Below are positions 55,413-64,000 of a DNA stretch of 64,000 nt, one piece after another. The stretch comes from Ariolimax columbianus. Its lineage: Eukaryota > Mollusca > Gastropoda > Stylommatophora > Arionidae. Made by a program: the position numbers and the translations under genes. Each line of letters begins with the position of its first letter. The first letter of the stretch is position 1. Location of the stretch: contig JAVGWX010000004.1 of assembly GCA_036924085.1 (NCBI GenBank), forward strand, positions 45,043,293 through 45,107,292, given 5' to 3'. Under the pieces are notes generated by a model that ran no database searches, was not told where the DNA came from, and was given only the letters and a program-made list of their open reading frames with translations.

Positions 55413-57367
55413 TAACTTAACTTAACATAACGTTTTTATATTGGTTTAGAAAACTCATCAGAGTCTGTAGACAACCAGTCTCATTTGCATTACCCTGCTC
55501 TAATAACTATGTACATCATATTTATTCTTAAATGCATTAACTGTCTCCGCCTCCACTATTTCCTGGGGCAAAGCATTCCAAGCATTCACCACTGTCTGAA
55601 TAAAAAAAATGTCTTGTGTCCAATTAGGACCTTTCGTTATTAAATTGTATCTGTGCCCTCTTGTTCTCGCTGGTGCTAGTATTTTGAAATAAAAATGTAT
55701 AGTCTAATTTAACTTTTCCTGTGATTATCTTATCAACTTAGATTAAGTCACGTTTAATTGTTCTCTTTTCTAGACACTAACGGCCGGTTTTTCTGAGTCT
55801 TTCCTCGTAACTGTAATTCTGGAATCCCACTATCAGTTTTGTCGCTATTCTTTGTATCCTTTCCAGCCTATTTATAGCTCTTCTACGATAAGGACTCCAC
55901 ACCTGTACACAGTACTCCGATCTAGGTCTAACTAATGCTTTATATAGTTTGTCAACCACCTCATTACTCCTATGTTTAATATTTCTTTTTTTTTATCATA
56001 CCTAACGTTGCATTTGATTTATTCACTGCTACCTGGACTTGCTAACTCACCTTACCTGTATGCTCTTTTATTACCCCTATGTCCCTTTCGTTATCTATCA
56101 TTCTAGTATTTTTCTCGCCCATTCTGTAATTTTGTTCCATTTTTTACTTCACACCACTCAGAGTACTCCTTATTTATGCCAATCGCTGTCTTCTTCCCGT
56201 TAACCAACTTTCAATCCATTGTCAACCTGCCCATCTATCCCATGTGATTTTAACTTTTTAAATAATCGTTGATGAGGTACTATATAAAAAGCCTTTGTAA
56301 AATCTAGATAAATAACATCCACTGGTTCTCCCTTATCTATGATTTTAGTAATCACCTCCATGCAGTCCAATAGATTTGTTAAGCACGGTCTCCCTCTAGT
56401 AAACCCATGCTAACTATTTCTGATTAGATTTAACTTGTCTAGATGCATTACAATGTTTTCTTTCATTATTGACTCTAACATTTTACAGACTATGGTCGTT
56501 AAACTTACTTAATTAGCTGGATCTGATTTCTTTCCTCTTTTGAATAAGGGAATCACTCCTGCATCTTTCCAATCTCTTGGAACAATCCATTTTGCAAGTG
56601 ATTGAGAAAATAATATAGCCAATGGTTTAACTAGTTAGTCTATACTTCAAATAGCATTGATGAATGGATACCATCTTGATCTGTACATTTATCCACTTTT
56701 AATCCTTCCAATCTTTTTAGAACCATTTCCTCCGTAAGACAGAATGATTTTAATCGCACTATATTCATTTGACATTTGAAAATAGGTATAGGCTCTGGTA
56801 TCTTGGAGGAGTGTTCTTTTGTATAGACTGTGCCACAGTATTGATATATTAGATAATCTATCTCCGTATTTTCTCTGCTTATTGTCACTGTACTGTTTAT
56901 GAGAAAGCCTACCTTGTCTTTAGGTCTTTGTTTATTTCTAACATTAGAAAAGAAGCTTTTACCATCAGTCTTGATCCTATTAGTAAGTTTTTTTCGAAGT
57001 CTATTTTGCTGCTTTACTTACTTTCTGAGCTATGTTTTGCTTGTCCAAATATTTTAAATATATTTCTTTTGATTTACTTGCCTTTATACACTTTGTCCAG
57101 GCTTTATTTTAAGCTCTTGTACATTTAGCTACAAATCTAGTAATCCACTTTTTATGATTGGTGTTTACCTCCATACATGGAACATATTCGACTTTTAGTT
57201 GTTCTAAAAGTGTTTTGAAACACTCTGCCTCTTGTTCAACGTCTGTACCTCTGACAATATCTTTCCAGTTTATGTGGCTGTCTGTATCTTTCATCTTCTG
57301 TACATCTGTCTTAGAGTAGTCGTATGCTGGCGAGTGTATATTTACATACATTGTAAAGGCTGTTATA
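55413..57367 (-). mobile_element. Degenerate CR1-like LINE (unit C)
   Basis: As 1361-3320. A one-base loss at about 56219 breaks the palm frame that is still open in A and B; the linker frame (57109-57351) is kept. Confidence 0.85.
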
Positions 57368-57395
57368 GGATATATTTTATGGACAACTGATCACT

Positions 57396-57750
57396 GCAGC
57401 TAAAGGAATCGACTACCCCACACCGCGATTCAAGTACGTATACAAGATGGACATGACGTCGTGCGACATCCAAGCCGAAAGCTCAGGATTGAGTCGATTG
57501 CAGACATTCAGTTGGGAGGTGCACAGTAGTTGCCGACGCTTATAGAGGCCATCTGGAACCAGAGAAATGGGCACGACTGAAAAGATCGGCGAACACCCCG
57601 GCAAGTCAGCCTCCTCAGCCCCGTTGTACGATCTGCGACAGGGACTGCCACTCACGTACCGGCGTTTGCTACCATAGCAGACTGTGTCGAAATAAGGGAG
57701 ACAGAGCTGGGCAAACTTCGCCAGGGCGCCAGGCGCATGATGATCAGTGA
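57396..57750 (+). pseudogene. C-terminal zinc-finger tail of endonuclease-RT LINE (unit C)
   Basis: As 3348-3702; the finger reads GVCYHSRLC, keeping the His and both outer Cys. The antisense shadow frame is interrupted here by a stop, which supports treating it as chance. Confidence 0.75.
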
Positions 57751-58779
57751 CTGAGACGCCAATAAACTGATGAATATTAAATGTATTTACTTGTCTTGGC
57801 TTGGCTTCGTTTGTTCTCCATCTCCCTGACCAAACCCTGACACGGGCCTAAGTAGCAGAACGCAGTCCAGAGAACGGAATGCGTTATGTCGATATTTGCA
57901 CCTTTCGGTCCAACACATCCTACTTCAGCAAGCATTTTTTGAGTACAGGGTTAGCATTCCCTCTTCGATCCCTTCTCCTTAACCAGTCTGCTCTGTTGCA
58001 GCCTGTTTTCTAGAATACTGCGCGGACGTGTAGAACGGCCTTGGCAGCTCCGGTTCGCTAGCCCTTACGCTATCAGTCAGCTATGGCTCGATGACCGCTG
58101 CAGCTCATGCGCTGCTCACCATCTTGATCCAGTATTTACTTGATTTTGAAGAAATATGATCATGACAATAATAATGGGCTTATCGCCGTCGATGAGAATA
58201 ACCAACATCATCATGTGTCATGCTGCGCCCTTAAGTCTGTGGGCGGATGCGTGCATGACAGATTAAGCCAACACCAGCTGGTGCTGGTTTTGTCTCTACT
58301 CTATACTTCCACCCTCGCTAACTGCATGCAAGGCTCTTTTTGGTCTCGCCTTTTTCAGGCTAAACGATTTACTGCCAGGATTCACTGAATCGCTTTTATT
58401 GACGTCCAGGTGATCGCCTTGCTGCCTAAGCTCGCTAAACAGTAAATTTTTTTGGAAAATTTGACTTGACATTCGAGAAACTTTGCCAGTCTATCTCACT
58501 TTAACTTTCTACAAAAGTGTATGAATAGTGTAGTAGTAATGAAAAGAGTATGGTTATTTGTGATGTGGTCTTGTAGCCAATTTGGAGTATGTGTCATGTA
58601 GAAATGATTCAACCTCCTGGCGTGTTTGGCGTACACACTCCAGCTCTCTCACCCATAGATCAGGGTTTAGAGACTAGCCGGATGTTTGCCAATCAGATTA
58701 GTTGCTTTTTAACGATATACTTCATTTAAACATTCAAATCTTCTTCGGGCAATATCAGGTAGTACTATTTTCTCATGTT
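57751..58779. other. Unrecognised GC-richer stretch (unit C)
   Basis: Counterpart of 3703-4749, including the dispersed repeat and hairpin. No gene recognised. Confidence 0.4.
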
Positions 58780-58852
58780 TATCTTCTTTTTCTTTCTCTT
58801 CCTTTTCTTCTTCTTTCTCTTCTTGTTCGTCTTCTTTTTTTTTCTTCTTCTT

Positions 58853-58883
<31 letters not shown>

Positions 58884-58959
58884 TTCTTCTTCTTCTTCTA
58901 CTTCTTCTTCTCTATTTTCTTCTTCATTCTTTACTGCTTCTTCTTTTCCTTCTTTTTCT
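58780..58959 (+). repeat. Polypyrimidine CTT-rich tract (unit C, ~180 bp)
   Basis: Longest of the three, with an expanded CTT run at about 58843-58905 and a loss of one TTTTTCTT segment near the end. Confidence 0.9.
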
Positions 58960-59129
58960 AGCTCACCGACAATTGTATTAAGTCTATACGTAAAGGCCAG
59001 TTCTATGGACAAAGTCTACTGTGGTGGGGAGTTCTTCAAGACGCTCACAAAAGTGTGTATGTGTGGGTTCATCTCCGTGGGTCAGTATTCACAACGCAGT
59101 TGCTTTAGCATGTTACAGTCTTGACAAAG

Positions 59130-61875
59130 GAAGGGTTCTGATACTAACACGTAACTGCATACCGAGGAGCGCGGTAGCTGTCAATCACACTGGACAAGCA
59201 GAAATTGTAGGACTCGACATAATGACATAAGAAACGAAGATAAACTATATGGCCCACCCATCAAAGACCTGTCCCTCTCGAGTATGGAAATCAAGAACTC
59301 CAGCTGCCTAGTAGTTGGAGACTTCAACAGCCACTCGGAGAGATGGGGATATTCGGACACAGACAACAGAGGAGATGAAGTGGAAGACTGGGAGATAGAC
59401 ACAAATCTCTATCTTTACAATAGGCTGGAGGACAGCCCTATCTTCTACTCTAGAACATGGCATACCGCCTCTACTCCAGACTTGGCCTTTTCCACGGTTG
59501 ATATTCACCACAAAATAGACGGCCAGGTGCTCAACCAATTGGCAGGTAGCGACAAAAGGCCAATTAGGCTAGAAATTGATATGGAAGTAGGCCCACAGGA
59601 AATAAAAGCGCTCCCACGTTGGAACTATAAACGATCCGACTGGGACAGATTTGCAATTCTGACAGATCGGCTATGTGAAACCATCAACACATGGAATAAC
59701 AATATGAAACCTATGGTGGAAAGCCTAAGCAAAGCAATAATGCAAGCAGCCACCGAAACCATCCCAAGAGGGGCAAGGAAAAAATACAAGCCATATTGGA
59801 ATGATGAATTGCAGGAAGCGGAAGACGAAGTCTCAAATGCTAGGAACATGGCAGAGAGAGAACAATCTATGGAGGCAAATATCGCCCTCAAGGCTATCAC
59901 GGCGAAATACAAAAGAACACTAAACCATATAACAAGAGACAGCTGGACAAATAAAACAGAAAGCCTCAATTTATATAAAGAAGAGAACAAACTATGGAAG
60001 TTAGTCAGAGCCATGAATGACGAAACACCATCAAATAAACAAATTACCATCAAGTATGTCGACAAAATGCTTACTGGAAAAAAAAGCAGCAAACGCCTTT
60101 ATAGAACGAACACTATGCCAGAGCAAACCACACTGATGTCCTTACAGACAGGCACACAGACAATAATGAAGAACAAAAGAGCCACGACAACATCAATATG
60201 GCACCAAAGGAGCACATGATGGCAATACTAACAATGAATAAAAAGGAAGAGGCCATGAGAACTCGATGAGAAAACCATGAGAAAAAGAAATCGCCCGGAA
60301 AAAGATGGGGTAACACGAAATGCTGATGGAGTTGGGCCAAACAGCAAAGAGGAAGTTACTATCAGTTTTGAACCAAAGCTGGAAAAGGGGAATTGTACCT
60401 CAGACATGAAAAGACGCTGTACTTATACCAGTACCAAAGAAAGAAAAAGATAGAACAGATCCAAATGGATACAGGCCTATCAGTCTACTGAGCTGTGTAG
60501 GTAAACTGATGGAACGTATGATAAACACCAGACTGATGTGGCATCTGGAAGAAAAACACATACTAATTCCACAGCAAGCAGGCTTTAGACAGCACAGATC
60601 CACTGATGACCAGATCACTCTCATAGCCCAGTTAATAGATGATGCTTACCAGGAGAAAAAACACACAGTAGCGATTTGGGTGGATTTAGAGAAGGCATTT
60701 GACAAGGTGTGGATAAAGTGACTTAAAGTCAAGCTACGAAGAAGTGAAGTTTGTGGGAAAATGTACAGATGGATCAGCGACTACCTCGAAAACAGAACAT
60801 CCATAGTTCAAGTACAATAGCAGATGAGCAAAACGGTGACACTTCAGCAGGGAGTACACCAAAGGGGAGTACTGTCACCAACACCTTTCCTGGTGTATAT
60901 AAACAACATCACAGAGAATCTACCAAGAAGAGTCCACAGCTCCATGTTTGCAGACGATCTGGCTATGTGGACGTCTGAAAAAAATCTCACCATAGCAAGC
61001 AATCGGATGCAGCAGGCCCTAACATCGTTGGAGGAGTGGGCGAACTCATGGCTGGTCAAAATAAATGAGGAAAAAACAACATGTACGATATTCTCGCTTT
61101 CAAACAAACTCCAGAACACCAAAATAAGTCTTAGCGGCAAATATCTGCGGGCAAATGGCAACCAAAACTACCTGGGAGTCACATTTGATCGGTGCATGAC
61201 ATGGAAAAGTCAGATCGAGAGAAACCGAATGAGAGCCAGACAAAGAATGGCAATCATGAGGAAACTTGCTGGCACAAGCTGGGGAACAGACGAAACTGTA
61301 CACTGGAAGAGTGAGACCAGTTCTCGAGTATGGCATTGCGGCATGAGCAACAGCAGCAAAGGCGAACTTTGATACAATTAGCAAACTTCAAAACCAAGCC
61401 ATGAGAGTTATAACAGCAGGCATGAAGTCAACGCCAATTGTAGAACTGGAAAAGTTTAGAAATCTGCAATCCATGACCGACAGAAGAGACTGCAGAGCCC
61501 AGCAGCAAGTAGAGAAACTCAGAAGACTGACAGACCACCCAATGCATCAGAGACTAAATAGATTTGGAAATGGGAAACTAAAGCGAAGACAATTTGCAGA
61601 AATAGCCAAAGCAAAGATGAGCGAAGACACTATGAACACATTAACACCAAACCCCATCCCTACTGTACGCAAACCTACCTGGAAGCAGCATATCATTCCG
61701 GAGGTGGTAGAAAATATACCAGATATTTGAAACAAGAACAGCCAGACTGAAAAAGAAAGAAGAGACATAACCCTGAGGTACATAACGAAAAACTACCCAA
61801 GCATGGACTGGACCCATGCATACACCGACGGGTCTGTAACAAACACAACACATAAAGGAGGGGCAGAGGTATTCC
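59130..61875 (+). mobile_element. Old sense I-type LINE carcass (unit C)
   Basis: As 5089-7831. The endonuclease frame is broken at 59228 by a TAA and loss of about a dozen bases (NLYGPP lost), then runs 59284-60219 with GDFNSH and SDKRPI (His lost). RT pieces: 60509-60721 (AGFRQHRSTDDQ, IWVDLEKAFDKVW), 60824-61372 (FADDLAMWTS) and 61401-61730. Of the three units, this one retains the Phe of LEKAFD. Confidence 0.9.
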
Positions 61876-61961
61876 ATTTCTCAATTTTGTGCATCGGTTG
61901 AATTTAAAGTGAGCTAAACTGCGAGAACTGTTACCGGTAAAAGTGTTACTGGTAAGCTACA

Positions 61962-62340
61962 TAAGCTGTACAGTGGTGAATGCTTGGAATGTATTGCCAT
62001 AGGAAGTAGTTTTAGGCTGGAACAATTAATGCATTTCAGAATAGATTGGATGCACATAGCTTTTAGAGCTAGGAAATGTAAATGAAACTGGTTGTTTACA
62101 GACTCTGCATAGTTTTCTAAGCCGGTATAAACACGTAGTCTTCTAAACCAGTATAAAGATATAGTCATTCTAAGGCAGTATAAAGACATCGTCTTTTAAA
62201 CCAGTATAAAGACATCGTCTTATAAACCAAGATAAAGACACAGTCTTCTAAACCAGTATAAAGTTTCAGTCTTCTAAGCGAGTAGAAAGACATAATCGTC
62301 TAAACCAGTATAAAGACGTTAACTTAGTTACATATTGTAC
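61962..62340 (+). mobile_element. CR1-like LINE 3' end (unit C, sense)
   Basis: As 7918-8345, ending in TTAACTTAGTTA. Confidence 0.75.
62113..62321 (+). repeat. 26-bp minisatellite, 8 units (unit C)
   Basis: 209 bp; two whole units fewer than A and B (one early, one late), each removed exactly at a unit boundary. Confidence 0.92.
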
Positions 62341-63052
62341 ATTAAATGGAGAGTATTTCTCTTTAGCCCAAAAATGAAAGGTGTTTACTGCACGCGGCTG
62401 TTCATTGGTGATCATTCTTATTCAGCAAATGATGTTAACTGTAGATATCACGTACCCCTTCTCGGAATAATGTTTTTAAATACATAAAATACAATAGCAA
62501 AGAACCAGTTATATAGAAATAGTTAAAAAACAAACACAAAAGTACATGTGATATATGTGTCTTTCTTAACAATTTCAATAGAAATACAATACATTTAATA
62601 TAGAAGAAAGTTAATTTCATTATTGTTTGAATGAACGTGCTGCGTATATATGCAAGGCTGAGGAACGGGTCACAAAGATCAAGAAATGCTGACCGCGTGA
62701 AGGCTTGTTGTTTCTCGTTCTCGAAGAGGATTCAACTGTTGTATTGTACAAACCACACGTTTGCCATGTTAGACATCTAATCTGTTTCGATTTGTTTTTC
62801 TTTTATGCTACAAATGTCGAAAATCCATATTTGCAGAGATATATTGTTGGAAATGGAATGAAAACTTGCATAGCTCGCTTTACAAGATAATGCTAGTTTA
62901 CTAACTGCTATTGTAGATAGTCTGTTCACACCAGGACTGTGTCCACGTGCGATCTAGCCCGGTGGGTTTAACAACTAGCGAAATGTAAAAGTACTGATAA
63001 GCGTAAACACAACTCAACGAAGTCCAAAATTTATACCTGAATTTAAAGTACA
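62341..63052. other. Unrecognised spacer (unit C)
   Basis: No gene. Contains a single GAAGAGGATT near 62722, the empty site of the unit A LINE. Confidence 0.6.
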
Positions 63053-63394
63053 ACCAAGATAACGATCACAGGCAAGGCAAAGACCAAACATAAAGTTATT
63101 TTAGAACAACAGAAGATTGAGAAAGTCACAAGCTTTGAGTACCTCGGCTCAGTTATAAGCGCCAATGGCTACGGCAATGCAGAGGTTCAATATAATGAGA
63201 AACTGATGACAGAACATTAATAAAATGAAAATAACTATTCTGTGAACTTGCATTATACCGATGAAGACATACGGATGTGAAACATGGACCCCCCACACAA
63301 ACACTTAAGAAAAGGATTGCATCTTTTGAACTAAAGGACTATAGAAAAGTGCTCAAAATACAATGGATAGCAAAAAGGAAAAATGCAGATATCC
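63053..63394 (+). pseudogene. Endonuclease-RT LINE, first half of split remnant (unit C)
   Basis: The most complete of the three copies: it keeps both the TKITITGKAK start (lost in B) and MKTYGCETWTP (lost in A). FEYLGSVISANG is present. Confidence 0.82.
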
Positions 63395-63901
63395 TTAACT
63401 TAGCTTAACGTCCTTAAACTGGTTTAGAAGACTCTGCAGAATCTGTATACATACAGTTTCATTTCATCACCTTGCTCTAAAAGCTATGCGCATCCAATTT
63501 ATTCTTAAATGCATTAACTGTCCTTCCTTCCACTATTTCCCTTGGCAATGCATTCCAAGCATTCACCACTCTCTAATTAAAAAAATATTTCCTAATATCG
63601 AAACTGGACCTCTCTTTAGTTAATGTGTAACTATGCCCTCTTGTTATATTTGGTGGCTGTATTTTTTTTTAAAAACTTGTTATAGTCTAATTTATCCATT
63701 CCTCTGATCATCTTATAAGCCTGTATTAAGTCACTACGAATTATTATCTCTTCTAGACACTGTAGGCCGGTTTTTCCTCATAACTGTAATTCTGCAATCC
63801 CACTATCAGCGTTGTCGCTCTTTTTTGAATTCTTTCCAGCATGTTTGTATCCCCTGTATGATAATGACTCCACGCCTGTACGCATAACTCCAATCTAGGT
63901 C
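63395..63901 (-). mobile_element. CR1-like LINE, interrupted (unit C)
   Basis: As 13238-14076 up to the point where B continues CTAATTAATGC. Here a (TTC)n run starts instead, showing a later insertion into the late RT region. Confidence 0.85.
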
Positions 63902-64000
63902 TTCTTCTTCTTCTTCTGCGTACACAGTCAGACAGTAACCATTATTTTTTCGAAAAAAGCGGCGGTCATCCTGAGACTCTCGCCACTACCATAGAGCTTG
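63902..64000 (-). mobile_element. Young I-type LINE insertion, 3' end only (unit C only)
   Basis: (TTC)n, then GCGTACACAGTCAGACAGTA and the same 3' end as at 18150, running off the window. The minus-strand C-terminus (TAAFFEKIMVTV region) is recognisable. Length and 5' end are unknown. Confidence 0.9.

Larger units (their letters stand above)
1..64000. repeat. Tandem array of ~23.9-kb units (2+ copies, three represented)
   Basis: The same ordered set of elements occurs three times in the same orientation. The sequence at position 6 recurs at 30181 and at 54056, so unit B to unit C is 23,875 bp and unit A to unit B is 30,175 bp. The longer A period is explained by two LINE insertions specific to A (3,683 and 2,811 bp) and small indels. 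The units abut directly, with no unrelated spacer. Unit A lacks its first few hundred bases and unit C is cut at the right. Differences by eye are about 0.2-2 percent plus indels, which argues against a simple assembly duplication. It could be a macrosatellite or a recent segmental duplication. Confidence 0.93.

Overview
This is non-coding, repeat-dominated DNA from a eukaryote, almost certainly an invertebrate animal. I find no host gene I can name, no operon structure and no CRISPR array. The evidence is four kinds of LINE (non-LTR) retrotransposon remains, a tRNA-derived SINE, a 55-bp satellite and many microsatellites. The LINE mix (an I/Nimb-type element with RNase H, CR1-like elements, and endonuclease-RT elements with a C-terminal zinc finger) resembles what I know from molluscs, gastropods in particular. 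That taxonomic guess is inference.

The whole window is a tandem array of one unit of about 23.9 kb. Position 1 corresponds to 30176 and to 54051. I call the copies unit A (1-29787, left edge cut off), unit B (29788-53677, complete, about 23,890 bp) and unit C (53678-64000, cut by the window end). Where compared by eye they differ by roughly 0.2-2 percent. Unit A is about 6.3 kb longer, mainly because two LINEs inserted into it after duplication (8892-12574 and 18135-20945). Unit C has its own insertion at 63902, running off the window. Unit B has none of the three.

Each unit, read left to right, holds: an old antisense I-type LINE fragment; a short sense RT-thumb relic; a degenerate antisense CR1-like LINE; a sense C-terminal LINE tail with a Cys/His zinc finger; an unrecognised GC-richer stretch; a 160-180 bp polypyrimidine tract; a long sense I-type LINE carcass (endonuclease, RT, start of RNase H); a sense CR1-like 3' end that runs into a 26-bp minisatellite; a nested cluster in which a sense endonuclease-RT LINE is split by antisense CR1-like and I-type fragments and ends in a (GAT)n tail; about 3 kb with further small antisense fragments; a block of about 6 kb of 55-bp satellite, with a SINE inside and a 133-bp higher-order repeat near its right end; and about 2.8 kb of AT-rich sequence with one GC-rich island.

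The only long open frames belong to the young I-type LINEs in unit A. Both are 5' truncated and disabled (a 25-bp net deletion and a Tyr-to-stop in one, a Trp-to-stop in the other), so neither can move by itself. The near identity of these copies implies an intact source elsewhere in the genome. The region therefore behaves as a large tandem macrosatellite acting as a graveyard for retrotransposons. B and C entries below are kept short and stress what differs from unit A.
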